Of a DNA stretch of 64,000 nucleotides, positions 16,869 through 25,449 are shown piece after piece. How positions within the stretch are numbered: position 1 is the stretch's first letter; every line of letters begins with the position of its first letter. The stretch is from the NCBI GenBank assembly GCA_022226935.1, contig CP092081.1, positions 254,902 to 318,901 of the forward strand. The letters run 5' to 3'. The notes under the pieces were generated by a model that ran no database searches, was not told where the DNA came from, and worked only from the letters and a program-made list of their open reading frames with translations. The DNA is from Nitrospira sp. GTDB lineage: Bacteria > Nitrospirota > Nitrospiria > Nitrospirales > Nitrospiraceae. The translations under genes and the position numbers were made by a program.

Positions 16869-18269
16869 TCAGCCCTTTCTCATGTCTTGGCGAACGGCTT
16901 TCTCCTGTCGCGCGGTCTGAAGCAGATTGACCGCCATCTCGGGGCGACTCTGGAAATGCTGGTGACTATACAACGCCAGGGTGTTGCCCATCATCAAACC
17001 GTCCTGACCAACCGGCTGGCCCGCCGCATCTGCCAGCCTGCAGGCGTACTCCATGCCACCTTTCGCTTCGAGGAGGGAGTAATGGAACTCATGCCCGCGC
17101 ACTGACGTGCCGGCCGGACCAAGCAGGCAGGCCCGCACCGTTTCAACGGTTCGGTAGCCCAAGGTCATCCCGGATGTCCGCATGACCGCCTCGGCAGGAA
17201 ATACCCCGACCATCTCATATCGTCGGCCTTCTCCGTCACGAATGGCCTGGGTCAAATACATCAAGCCGCCGCATTCCGCATAGATTACTCCGCCGCTGTC
17301 GCTGAACTTTTTCACGGCGGCCCGCATGCTCACGTTGCGCTGCAGCGCCGCGCCAAAGAGTTCAGGATACCCCCCGCCGAGATATAGCAGATCGACCTGG
17401 GGCAGACGCGCATCATGCACCGGCGAAAACTTGACGATTTCAGCCCCGGCCGCTTTCAGCAATTCCAGGTTGTCCTGATAATAAAAGCAAAAGGCGGCAT
17501 CGTACGCCAAACCGACGCGGATCGTTTCCTGATGCCCAACCGAAGCCGGACCAGCCGAATGCGCTTTGAATGATCCTTCGGCGGATCGGGCCAGCGCTTC
17601 CAACCGGTCGAGATCGATCGTCTCCGCGGCGGATTGCGCCAACCGATCGTACAGATCACACGTCCCTGCCTCAATGGCGGTCCTGAGACCGAGATGCCGG
17701 TCAGGAATCGTCACTGCGGCGTCGGGCCGCAGATACCCGACCACGGCGAGTCCCGTCTCAGCCTCTACGGCTTCCTGCAGCAAGCGGTAGTGCCCCTCGC
17801 TTCGCACTCGATTGAACAAAACGCCCTGAACAGAAAGGCCAGGATCGAATCGCGCGTATCCCGCTGCCATCGCCGCCGCCGAGCGCGCCAGGGCGCTGCC
17901 GTCGATCACCAGCAGCACCGGAGCGTGCAGCTGCTTGGCCAATTCAGCCGTGCTGCCTTGATCGTGTATCGCGGAACTCCCGTCGAAGAGGCCCATCATG
18001 CCTTCGATGATGGAAACATCCGCATCGGTCGACGCTTGTGAAAAAATCGACCGATTGACCGCTTGGTTCAACATCCACCCGTCCAGATTACGCGAGGGAC
18101 GCCCGGTCACCAGCTGATGATGACCGGGGTCGATAAAATCCGGCCCGACCTTGAAGGGTTGTACCACCAATCCCCTGGCCTTCAACGCGGCCATCAGCGC
18201 CAGGGTGACGGTGGTTTTGCCGACACCGCTATGGGTGCCGGCAATGACCAGACGAGGGCGTGGCGTCAC
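16869..18269 (-). CDS. cbiA: Cobyrinic acid a,c-diamide synthase
   Basis: A 466-residue glutamine amidotransferase of the CbiA/CobB family, which amidates the a and c side chains of cobyrinic (or hydrogenobyrinic) acid. The N-terminal half has the nucleotide loop 'GTHSGVGKTT' (residues 11-20), 'KVGPDFIDPGHH' and 'IIEGMMGLFDG'. The glutaminase half has 'YLGGGYPELF' and C333 in 'YAECGGLMYLT'. It begins 21 bases after btuB. The presence of CbiA implies that corrin-ring precursors are made elsewhere in the genome, or that early intermediates are scavenged. Confidence 0.95.
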   Translation of the reverse strand: MTPRPRLVIAGTHSGVGKTTVTLALMAALKARGLVVQPFKVGPDFIDPGHHQLVTGRPSRNLDGWMLNQAVNRSIFSQASTDADVSIIEGMMGLFDGSSAIHDQGSTAELAKQLHAPVLLVIDGSALARSAAAMAAGYARFDPGLSVQGVLFNRVRSEGHYRLLQEAVEAETGLAVVGYLRPDAAVTIPDRHLGLRTAIEAGTCDLYDRLAQSAAETIDLDRLEALARSAEGSFKAHSAGPASVGHQETIRVGLAYDAAFCFYYQDNLELLKAAGAEIVKFSPVHDARLPQVDLLYLGGGYPELFGAALQRNVSMRAAVKKFSDSGGVIYAECGGLMYLTQAIRDGEGRRYEMVGVFPAEAVMRTSGMTLGYRTVETVRACLLGPAGTSVRGHEFHYSLLEAKGGMEYACRLADAAGQPVGQDGLMMGNTLALYSHQHFQSRPEMAVNLLQTARQEKAVRQDMRKG

Positions 18270-18290
18270 GATGCAGTTCTCATGAACGTT

Positions 18291-20273
18291 TTACGATTTT
18301 CCTCCGAATGTCACCCGCACGCCGCCGAAGATCGACCGGATCGGCGTGCCGGCACTGGCAATTTCTTCATACTTCTCATTGAACAGGTTCTCGGCACGGA
18401 GATAAGCCTGCATCTGCTTCGTGACATCGTACGTGACAGCGAGGGACCACACATCGAATGCCGGCAACGGTTGCCGATCGCCGGTCGTGTTATAGCGCGA
18501 CCCCACATACCGGCCGATCAACGTAATCCACAGGGGATCGATCGGCTGATAACTGACTGAGGCGCTCCACTGATCGGTCGGCCAGCGAGGCAAGCGCGTT
18601 TGAGTCTCCAGGTCGCGCGTGATCGTATTCGTATACTGCGCCTGGACCACCACACCTTTCAAAAACGGCCGATCGCTGGAATAGGTATACGTGAGCCCGG
18701 CCTCCCAGCCCTTCGTGGATGCCTCCCCCAGTTGCTGCGGACAAAATCCAAAGGTACTGAACGGCGCGCAAAAACCCGGATCGAATGTCGTGACGATGAG
18801 ATTGCGATAATGATTCCAGAAAAATCCTCCGCTCAGTTTCAACTGCTTCGAGAGAAAATACTGGTCGATCCCCGCGTCCATACTTTGATTCTTCTCCGGC
18901 CCCAGATTGGGATTGCCGAAATTCGGAAAGTACAGCTCATTCATGCTGGGTGCCCGGAAACCGGTCGAATAGCCGACCCGCAGTTTCGTATCGGTTTCCT
19001 TCTGGTAGTACCCGCCGGTGAGACGATAGGTGGTGGCATCGCCGAAGACGTTATAGCTGTCATGCCGCACACCGGCCGTCGCGAACACCCGATCCCAGAG
19101 ATTGAACTGCGCCTGCGCAAAGCCGGCATGGGAACTCAGGATGCGATTGATCAGTCCAGTGTCGTTTTCCCCCTGCTGTTCTCGGAATTGATAGCCTGCG
19201 CTGAGCAGGAGCAGCTTCGTAATCTGAACATTATGCTGCCACTCTAGACGATTGGAGAGCACCCGTGTTTCATTGGGAGATCCGAACGGCGTGCTGAAGA
19301 ATCCATCCACCAAGCTCCGTTGTAGGGTTCCTGGCAGAAACAGCGAGGCTTCCTGCGATCGCGCGAGCGTCAGCTTCTGCGACCACCAGCCGGTAATCGG
19401 CTGTTCATAACTCCCGCTGAACACATACTGCTGACTGCGCATCTTCGACCCATAGACATCCGCCGGAAAGGTCGCAGAGACATTGTCGAGTTGGGTATCG
19501 GAATTCATCCAGCGCATGGTGAAGTCGAGCCGGCCGTCACGCGGAAGGTCCACGCCGATGCGGCCCGATCCTTGCCAGTTGCGGAACGAATCTCGCTCGG
19601 TGGCGCCCCGGCGATAATTGACCGCGGAAAAGCTCGAGGTATCCCAGCGGGACAGCGAGAAGCTGTAGTCAACGAGGCCCTGCTTGCCCGACACCGTGCC
19701 GCCCTCGCGCAAAGTCGCGAACGAGCCGTACTCCATAAACCCGGTCGCCGAAAGCGGTCCCTCGCCTCTCTTCGTGACGATGTTGATGACGCCGCCCATC
19801 GCATCCGAGCCCCACAACATGCTTTGCGCGCCGCGCAGAATTTCAACCCGCTCGATGTTGTCGGTGGTCAGGTTGGAAAAATCATAACTGCCGAGCGTTC
19901 CGCTGTTGACGATCGCGCCGTCGATCAGCACCAGCGTCTGGCTGGAACCGCCGCCGCGAATTCGTGCGTTGACCTCGGTTCCCGGTCCGCCGCTCGAAAA
20001 GACGGCCAGCCCCTGGGCCAACCGTAGGGCGTCGGCCACCTGGCGGATATTTTGTTTTTTCATGTCTTGCGCCGTGATCACTTCCACGGCGCTGGTCACC
20101 TGTGTCACAGGCACCGGTGTTTTGGTGGCCGAGACGACGACTTCTTCGGCCTGCACCACCGTTTCTGCTTCAACCGGTTCGTCGGCATAAACGGCCGCCG
20201 TCCAGCTAGGCGGGGCACTCGCGATCAACAGCAACACACCATAGACAGACCATTCCCTGACAATCTTGAACAT
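18291..20273 (-). CDS. btuB: TonB-dependent outer-membrane cobalamin receptor
   Basis: A 660-residue outer-membrane receptor. It has a signal peptide, a TonB-box-like stretch 'EEVVVSATK' soon after, and a plug domain with 'RIRGGGSSQTLVLIDG' and 'VEILRGAQSMLWGSDAMGGV'. The rest is a beta-barrel rich in alternating aromatic strands, including 'YSTGFRAPSMNELYFPN'. Substrate assignment to B12 rests on the cobalamin riboswitch directly upstream and on the following cob genes. The length is slightly above E. coli BtuB. The ribosome-binding site (AAAGGGAA) lies in the 3' arm of a small hairpin (20283-20299), consistent with translational control. Confidence 0.93.
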   Translation of the reverse strand: MFKIVREWSVYGVLLLIASAPPSWTAAVYADEPVEAETVVQAEEVVVSATKTPVPVTQVTSAVEVITAQDMKKQNIRQVADALRLAQGLAVFSSGGPGTEVNARIRGGGSSQTLVLIDGAIVNSGTLGSYDFSNLTTDNIERVEILRGAQSMLWGSDAMGGVINIVTKRGEGPLSATGFMEYGSFATLREGGTVSGKQGLVDYSFSLSRWDTSSFSAVNYRRGATERDSFRNWQGSGRIGVDLPRDGRLDFTMRWMNSDTQLDNVSATFPADVYGSKMRSQQYVFSGSYEQPITGWWSQKLTLARSQEASLFLPGTLQRSLVDGFFSTPFGSPNETRVLSNRLEWQHNVQITKLLLLSAGYQFREQQGENDTGLINRILSSHAGFAQAQFNLWDRVFATAGVRHDSYNVFGDATTYRLTGGYYQKETDTKLRVGYSTGFRAPSMNELYFPNFGNPNLGPEKNQSMDAGIDQYFLSKQLKLSGGFFWNHYRNLIVTTFDPGFCAPFSTFGFCPQQLGEASTKGWEAGLTYTYSSDRPFLKGVVVQAQYTNTITRDLETQTRLPRWPTDQWSASVSYQPIDPLWITLIGRYVGSRYNTTGDRQPLPAFDVWSLAVTYDVTKQMQAYLRAENLFNEKYEEIASAGTPIRSIFGGVRVTFGGKS

Positions 20274-20309
20274 CCTGACATTCCCTTTCGCTCGAAGGGT
20301 TCAGTCGTA

Positions 20310-20545
20310 ACAGCCGTCAGTTGGGTCTCCTGACTTGCGGATCCTGGTTTCCCTGCGCCTTCCCGACCAAAGAAGTTCTCAGCGCTCAGCCTTCAGCGAA
20401 CAGCTTCACGCTGATGGCTGACTGCTGATAGCTCACGGCTTCCTCGAACAGTGGCTTCTTGCAGAGTCACTCCCCGCTTACAGTGGCGGCACCGTGATGG
20501 TTTTGCACCATCTTCCCCGACGCTGACGGCGTCTTCCTGATACTC
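20310..20545 (-). promoter_or_regulatory. Cobalamin riboswitch upstream of btuB
   Basis: Read on the minus strand, the 5' part has the conserved 'GATGGTGCAAAACCATC' stem followed by 'GCCGCCACTGTAAGCGGGGA' (about 20508-20468). A second GCCACTG and 'GGGAAGGCGC' follow, and the 3' B12 box reads 'AGTCAGGAGACC' (about 20336-20325). These are hallmarks of the AdoCbl riboswitch. After the aptamer no T-run terminator appears. Instead a 5-bp hairpin (20283-20287 with 20295-20299) covers the btuB ribosome-binding site. The variable side stem at 20373-20455 is filled with TCAGC-type short repeats. Confidence 0.93.
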
Positions 20546-20622
20546 CATTCTCCAATTGATGACATGCCCCTTCCTGCTACACGGGTGGGCCGGGCACGAA
20601 CCCCTCCCGCAACATTCCGTTC

Positions 20623-21540
20623 CTACGGGTGAACCGGCAAAGAAGGCCCAGGCAGCGTGATGCGCGGCAGCCCTGACTCGGGATGCGCGTCGATCAGCAC
20701 GGTGCAGCCGTAGACCTCTCGCACGTTCTCGACGGACATGACTTCCGACGGAGTTCCCATCGCGGCCACCCGCCCGTCCTTCAACATGGCAATGCGATCG
20801 CAATATTGGCTGGCCAAATTCAAATCGTGCGACACGATCACCACCGTCAACCCCCGCTCATCACGCAACCGGCGCAAGACCGAACAAATGCCGATTTGAT
20901 GCTGGAGATCGAGGAACGCCGTCGGCTCATCCAGCAACAGCACCCGAGGCATCTGGGCCAGGGCACGCGCAATCATGGTTCGCTGGCGCTCGCCGCCGGA
21001 AAGATCGGTCACCAGCCGCGCGGCGAGATGCGCAATATCCATCGTCTCCATGGCCTGCGCGGCCGCCCGGCAATCATCCTGATTCTCCCACCCGAAACCT
21101 AGACTCCAGTTGGACCGCTGCCGATGAGGAAAACGTCCCATCAATACCGTCTCTGCCACGGTGAACGGAAACAGTTGCGCGTTTTCCTGCGGCACGAAGG
21201 CCACGGTTTGAGCCGTTTCTTCCTGAGACAGACCGGTCAGACTGCGGTCGAACAACGCGATGTCCCCCATTTGAGGCGCAGCGAGCTTCGCTAACAGTTT
21301 CAACAGCGAGGTTTTCCCCGATCCGTTGGGGCCGACGATGCCGAGGATTTCACCAGGCTTGACCTGCAGCGTCACATCCTGAAGCACCCACCTGACATCC
21401 TGAGCGCCGGGTCTGCCGTAACAGAAAGACAGCTCGCTCAGATCATAGGCCTGGGCGGCATCGGCACAGGCGCCTGCCGCAGTATCGATACGGCCCCCCT
21501 CACCCTGGCGTCGGCTCATGCCAGCCGGTCCTTTCGCCAC
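20623..21540 (-). CDS. btuD: Cobalamin ABC transporter, ATP-binding protein
   Basis: A 305-residue ABC ATPase of the FecE/BtuD type. Walker A 'GPNGSGKTSLLK', the Q-loop in 'VAFVPQEN', signature 'LSGGERQRTMIARALAQ', Walker B 'VLLLDEPTAFLD' and the switch histidine in 'VIVSHDLN' are all present. It has an N-terminal extension of about 30 residues compared with relatives. It overlaps btuC by 25 bases and is the last gene of the riboswitch-controlled uptake operon. A cobalamin substrate is inferred from that riboswitch and from btuB downstream. Confidence 0.93.
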   Translation of the reverse strand: MAKGPAGMSRRQGEGGRIDTAAGACADAAQAYDLSELSFCYGRPGAQDVRWVLQDVTLQVKPGEILGIVGPNGSGKTSLLKLLAKLAAPQMGDIALFDRSLTGLSQEETAQTVAFVPQENAQLFPFTVAETVLMGRFPHRQRSNWSLGFGWENQDDCRAAAQAMETMDIAHLAARLVTDLSGGERQRTMIARALAQMPRVLLLDEPTAFLDLQHQIGICSVLRRLRDERGLTVVIVSHDLNLASQYCDRIAMLKDGRVAAMGTPSEVMSVENVREVYGCTVLIDAHPESGLPRITLPGPSLPVHP

Positions 21541-22682
21541 ACCAGCAGATAGACAAAGAAGGGACCACCCGCCAACGCCGTAATGACGCCGACCGGAACT
21601 TCCGACGGGACAAATAGGGTGCGAGCCATGGTATCCGCAACCATCAGAAACATGCCCCCGACCAACGCTGAGGCCGGGAGGAGCAATCGGTGATCCGCCC
21701 CCACCACCAAACGCACCGCATGCGGAATGATCATGCCGATAAAGCCGATCATCCCGCTGAAGGACACGACGGCCCCGGTCATCAGAGCCGCTAACAGGAA
21801 GATGACGCGTTTGGTCCGCTCAGTATTGATGCCCAGAGACCGTGCGGGCTCTTCACCCAAGGCGAGAATGTTGAGCACTCGGACCTGTTTCAAGAGCAGG
21901 ACGAGGCCGACGAGCAGATACGCGGACAGCGCGCTCAGGACCGGGTAGGCGGGCGCAGTCAGCGACCCCATCAGCCAGGCCATCATCCCGAACGAGCGGT
22001 TCGGCTCCATGATGGAGGTGATGAACATAATCAAAGCGGAAAAAATCGCATTGAGAATCACGCCGGCCAGCAGCACCGAATGGATCGGCAGTCGGTCATA
22101 GGACGCCGCCATGCGGTAGATGACCAACAGCGCAACCAGGCTGCCCGCAAACCCGCAGACAGGCAATAGCGACAAGGCGAGGACAGTGGTGCCGATCCCG
22201 AATAACACAGCAACGGCGACTCCTAGTGCGGCCCCGCTCGAGACGCCCAGCACATAGGGATCGGCCAAGGGATTTCTCAGCAGCGCCTGCAACGCCACGC
22301 CGACGGCCGCCAGGCAACTTCCCACCAAAAATCCCAGAAACACCCGCGGCAACCGAACCTGCAACAGAATGACCCCCGTCGTCCGAAGCGCATCCGGCTC
22401 GCTCGCCGCCCCGAACAGCGCGGACCACAACAGCCCGACAATCTGCCCCAGGCCGATATACTGGGTCCCCAGCTGCAAGCAGAGCATCGCGAGAATCACG
22501 GACAGCAGCAGCAGTACGGCCATGACGGCCCACCAACGCGAGCGAGTCAGGATCGCGCCCTGAAACGGCCGGTCGGCGACGATAGGGTGTCCGCCGGACG
22601 GCAGGAGATTCGGCGTGAGGGTCGGCGAGGGTGATGTCATCGCAGAGGAGGACGACGTGGGATGGCCGGCGGATGGCATCAT
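21516..22682 (-). CDS. btuC: Cobalamin ABC transporter permease, FecCD/BtuC family
   Basis: A 388-residue inner-membrane permease with about ten hydrophobic helices. FecCD-family signatures include 'RLPRVFLGFLVGSCLAAVG' and 'LRNPLADPYVLGVSSGAALG', and 'SFSGMIGFIGMIIPHAVRLV' followed by 'DHRLLLPAS' near the end. The first 50 residues form a polar cytoplasmic extension longer than usual. The start overlaps the btuF stop by four bases. It pairs with the ATPase and binding protein encoded on either side. Confidence 0.93.
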   Translation of the reverse strand: MMPSAGHPTSSSSAMTSPSPTLTPNLLPSGGHPIVADRPFQGAILTRSRWWAVMAVLLLLSVILAMLCLQLGTQYIGLGQIVGLLWSALFGAASEPDALRTTGVILLQVRLPRVFLGFLVGSCLAAVGVALQALLRNPLADPYVLGVSSGAALGVAVAVLFGIGTTVLALSLLPVCGFAGSLVALLVIYRMAASYDRLPIHSVLLAGVILNAIFSALIMFITSIMEPNRSFGMMAWLMGSLTAPAYPVLSALSAYLLVGLVLLLKQVRVLNILALGEEPARSLGINTERTKRVIFLLAALMTGAVVSFSGMIGFIGMIIPHAVRLVVGADHRLLLPASALVGGMFLMVADTMARTLFVPSEVPVGVITALAGGPFFVYLLVWRKDRLA

Positions 22683-23698
22683 GGTTGAGCCGCCGATTCA
22701 GAGGCGAAGGCCTCCGGGTGGATGACCCTGGCGAGTGCTTCCAGCCCCTGCATGACACGAGGGCCGGGGCGATTGAGCGCATCGGCCGATACTTCGCGAA
22801 GGCGGTTCTGCTGCACTGCCGTCAGCGTGGTCCAGCGTCGCCAAGCTTCCTGTTCCTTTCGCGGCACCGTCTCCACCGATCCTTTTGGAAAGATCAGAAT
22901 TTCGGGATCTTCTTTCAACACCGTCTCCATGGTCAGACGCGGATAGGCCGTAGCCGCTTCCGACGCGATATTGGTCCCCCCGGCCAACCCGATCATCTGA
23001 TGAATGTAACTGCCTGGTCCTACCGTAATGAGGGGCTGGCTATTGATGACGTACAACACCCGGGTGCGCGGCAAGCCTTCTGTTCGGCGGCTGATCTCCG
23101 CCATCTGCTGTCGCATCCCCGCGGTCATTGCATGGGCGGTCGTGGAGCGATCAAAGATCCGTCCCAAGGTATGAATGTGCGCAAACACCTGTTCCAACGA
23201 TGTAGCTTCGAGCAAGAGCACCGGAATCTTCAGTTCCTCGAGCTTGGCCAGTACGTTGGCGCGATGGAACTCGAGCGGCGCCACGATCAATTCAGGCCGG
23301 AGCGCGAGCAGCGATTCCAAGTTGGGATTGCTATAGCCGACTTTCGGCTTGGCTGCAGCCGCCGGCGGGAAATTGCAAAAGTCCGTGACCCCGACGACCT
23401 GTTCATCCAAACCGAGCGCAAACAACATTTCGGTGATGCTTGGGGCCAGCGAGACGACCCGTGCAGGGGCTTTGGCGACATACAGCTTGCGCCCCGCATC
23501 GTCGATGAACGTGCGCGGGGTGATGTTGGCCATGAACGGCATGCCGGTCAGAATGCCCTGTTGGCGGCGTTTCATCACCGTGTCTTCTCCCGGGGGATCT
23601 CCCAATGCCAGCACGAGACAAGGTAGCAAGGCATACCAGACGACTCCGAGACATCCAGCGACAATCCGGCTGAGGAAACCGAGTCGAACGGCGCGCAA
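22679..23698 (-). CDS. btuF: Periplasmic cobalamin-binding protein, BtuF type
   Basis: A periplasmic-binding protein of the BtuF/FepB class (about 340 residues), with 'RVVSLAPSITEMLFALGLDE', 'VGVTDFCNFPP' and 'VGYSNPNLESLLALRPELI'. The frame is open to an ATG at 23776, but that start lies upstream of the riboswitch terminator (23707-23737). A TTG at 23698 directly follows the T tract, has GGGGA nine bases upstream and begins a convincing signal peptide (RAVRLGFLSRIVAGCLGVV...), so it is preferred. The GGGGA lies in the 3' arm of the terminator stem, so the same hairpin could also mask translation. Confidence 0.85.
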   Translation of the reverse strand: MRAVRLGFLSRIVAGCLGVVWYALLPCLVLALGDPPGEDTVMKRRQQGILTGMPFMANITPRTFIDDAGRKLYVAKAPARVVSLAPSITEMLFALGLDEQVVGVTDFCNFPPAAAAKPKVGYSNPNLESLLALRPELIVAPLEFHRANVLAKLEELKIPVLLLEATSLEQVFAHIHTLGRIFDRSTTAHAMTAGMRQQMAEISRRTEGLPRTRVLYVINSQPLITVGPGSYIHQMIGLAGGTNIASEAATAYPRLTMETVLKEDPEILIFPKGSVETVPRKEQEAWRRWTTLTAVQQNRLREVSADALNRPGPRVMQGLEALARVIHPEAFASESAAQP

Positions 23699-23737
23699 AT
23701 AAAAAAATCCCCAGGGCCAACATGGAACCCTGAGGAT
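23699..23737 (-). terminator. Intrinsic terminator of the btuF riboswitch
   Basis: On the minus strand, ATCCTCAGGG (23737-23728) pairs over ten positions, with one G-T pair, with CCCTGGGGAT (23716-23707) across an 11-base loop. Seven T's, then A and T's, follow immediately. It lies between the B12 box and the TTG start of btuF, as expected for a transcription-attenuating expression platform. Confidence 0.9.
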
Positions 23738-23789
23738 TGCACCCGCACACTCATCCTCGCCTATTCCCCAGCCCACGAGGGAATAAAGG

Positions 23790-24025
23790 GTCTCTCCCTG
23801 GGCAGGTCTTCTGGCTCATGGTTCATCCTACTCCCCGCGCCTTCCCAGCTGGCTCGTTATTCGTCCCTCGTGAATCGTATCTCGCGTCAGAAATCCAGAC
23901 GCATCACGCTTCACGAACAACGCTTCACGGCCACGCGAGTGGCATCGGCGGGTTTCGTCCCCATTTACAGCGGCGGGACCGCGAGGGTTTTGCACCCTCT
24001 TCCCTTCACCCAAGGTGTCTGAAAA
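23790..24025 (-). promoter_or_regulatory. Cobalamin riboswitch upstream of btuFCD
   Basis: On the minus strand the conserved core reads 'GAGGGTGCAAAACCCTC', then 'GGTCCCGCCGCTGTAAATGG', then 'GATGCCACTCGCG', 'GGGAAGGCGCGGGGAG', and the B12 box 'AGCCAGAAGACCTGCCC' near 23816-23800. These are diagnostic for the AdoCbl aptamer. It is followed by an intrinsic terminator at 23707-23737. The side stem at 23851-23935 is a long imperfect palindrome made of CGTGAAGCG-type units. Confidence 0.95.
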
Positions 24026-24033
24026 CGCAGCAA

Positions 24034-24063
24034 ACTTTAGGAGAGCGGGACCAAACTTGTCAA
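24034..24063 (-). promoter_or_regulatory. Sigma70-like promoter of the btuFCD leader
   Basis: On the minus strand, a perfect -35 TTGACA (24063-24058) and a -10-like TAAAGT (24039-24034) are separated by 18 bases. The predicted start near 24027 would give a leader that opens at the beginning of the cobalamin riboswitch, which is strong positional support. Confidence 0.7.
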
Positions 24064-24091
24064 GGGGCACCTGCTCTGCTCCGGTCAGGCA

Positions 24092-24349
24092 CTAGGCACG
24101 ATAGCGTACCTTCAGAATGAGAATGGCCAGCGTCAGGACCAACGTGACAAGATTCGCCAGGATGATCGGCAGGGCTCCAAGGAGCAATCCATACACCAAC
24201 CACAGAAACACCCCGATGATGAATGTCAGCAACATGCCCAACGACACATCCTGGGCAGAACGCGTGCGCCAGGTTTGCTGGAGTTGAGGGATGAAGGCAA
24301 TCGTCGTCAGAGTTCCCGCGAGCAAACCGATAAGCGTGACCTGATCCAT
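24092..24349 (-). CDS. SemiSWEET-type small transporter
   Basis: An 85-residue protein with three transmembrane helices and the PQ-loop motif in 'TTIAFIPQLQQTWRTRSAQD', the hallmark of bacterial SemiSWEET proteins. These form dimers that move sugars or other small solutes across the inner membrane. The start is set at the ATG at 24349 (MDQVTLIG), with GGGGAC seven bases upstream; the frame extends to a TTG at 24379 and another ATG at 24355. It is monocistronic and its substrate is unknown. Confidence 0.88.
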   Translation of the reverse strand: MDQVTLIGLLAGTLTTIAFIPQLQQTWRTRSAQDVSLGMLLTFIIGVFLWLVYGLLLGALPIILANLVTLVLTLAILILKVRYRA

Positions 24350-24510
24350 AGCCATGTCCCCAGATGGAATGACGCGCAATGCGAGCGGAAGAGGGTATCC
24401 TGAAAGGAGAATTCACCCCGGCAGCTTGTCTTGGCCCCTAGCGCTATGGTAGCATCCCTTCCCATTCAAGGACTAGTCGTTGAAAGACGCCGCAACAAAG
24501 GAGTAGGGCC

Positions 24511-24702
24511 GTGGCATTTGCCTGTGATCTCTGTGGGAAAAAGCATCAGACCGGTAACAACGTCAGCCACGCAAACAATAAGACCAAGCGCGTCTTCAAT
24601 CCCAATCTGCAACGCGTGAAGGCGCTCGTGAACGGGTCGGCGCTGCGTATTCGCGTCTGCACGCGCTGCCTGCGGTCGGGTCTGGTTAAAAAAGCGGTCT
24701 GA
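24511..24702 (+). CDS. rpmB: Ribosomal protein bL28
   Basis: A 63-residue bL28 of the large ribosomal subunit, read from a GTG start with a GGAG site eight bases upstream. It begins '[20 protein letters not shown]' and retains two CxxC pairs (CDLC and CTRC), so it belongs to the zinc-binding form. It is a single gene on the plus strand with no ribosomal neighbours. The 296 bases after it show no clear terminator with a T run. Confidence 0.96.
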   Translation: MAFACDLCGKKHQTGNNVSHANNKTKRVFNPNLQRVKALVNGSALRIRVCTRCLRSGLVKKAV

Positions 24703-24998
24703 TCTTCCCCGCGCGTTTCCTCCCCATCATTCAATTTATGATCTGATTTCACACTCGGGGTGTGCCCGCTCGCCAGGTTTCCCACGTTCCTCGGTGAGGC
24801 AGAATCGCGCCACTCAGCGAGATCGTTCCAGATGGACGCTCCCGCCTCTTCACACGCGATACGCCGGCATTCCTCCCTGCCCTACCAGGCTGCACGCAGA
24901 AAAACGCTGAAAGCAGATGGATCGGTTCGATCGGTGTACAATTCCACGTGTCCAGCAGACCGCGCAGATCGCATCACTGTCGAATCGGGAGGCACCTG

Positions 24999-25370
24999 AT
25001 GAAATACACATGGACCTTCGGCCTGATCGCCATCACCATCGCGATCACCGCCTGCAGTCATTTTCAGAATAGAGAAGCGGCGTATCTGGATTCAGTCAAA
25101 GGGCGGGCAACACAAACGGAGGTGAGGCAGGAACTGGGTGCTCCCAAAGCAGTTCGGAAGAGCGAAGAGGGCGAGACAGTGTGGGTCTATGAAATTCGCG
25201 AACAGCAGGCCGGCAACCGGTATACCGCCCCCGGCATCTGGTGTGAGGAATATCTGCTGACGTTCGACGGGTCAGCCGTGCTTCAGAAATGGAAACAAGT
25301 CTCCCATTTCCACGGAGGCGAACTCATGCCGACGGAATGTATTCCGGGGATGGCGCAAACGAAACCATAG
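24999..25370 (+). CDS. Small lipoprotein, SmpA/OmlA-like
   Basis: A 123-residue predicted lipoprotein. The signal peptide MKYTWTFGLIAITIAITACS ends in a lipobox-like ITAC, and GGGAGG precedes the ATG at 24999, so the open frame upstream to 24948 is not used. The mature part has 'KGRATQTEVRQELGAPKAVR' and a 'VWVYEI' strand, which resembles the SmpA/OmlA (BamE-like) fold: a helix pair followed by a sheet, commonly seen in small outer-membrane lipoproteins. The similarity is by motif only. No operon partner is visible. Confidence 0.75.
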   Translation: MKYTWTFGLIAITIAITACSHFQNREAAYLDSVKGRATQTEVRQELGAPKAVRKSEEGETVWVYEIREQQAGNRYTAPGIWCEEYLLTFDGSAVLQKWKQVSHFHGGELMPTECIPGMAQTKP

Positions 25371-25449
25371 ACCGGCGAGAAATCATGAATGAATACCGTA
25401 AGAGCCCCTCCGGAATTCACATCCCGCAATCTTCGGCTACTTCCGTAGT

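Noticed and set aside
24703-24998. Search for a gene or terminator after rpmB
   Set aside because: The small CACAC/GTGTG stem near 24751-24765 has no T run. Open frames here lack family character or a ribosome-binding site, except the lipoprotein start at 24999.
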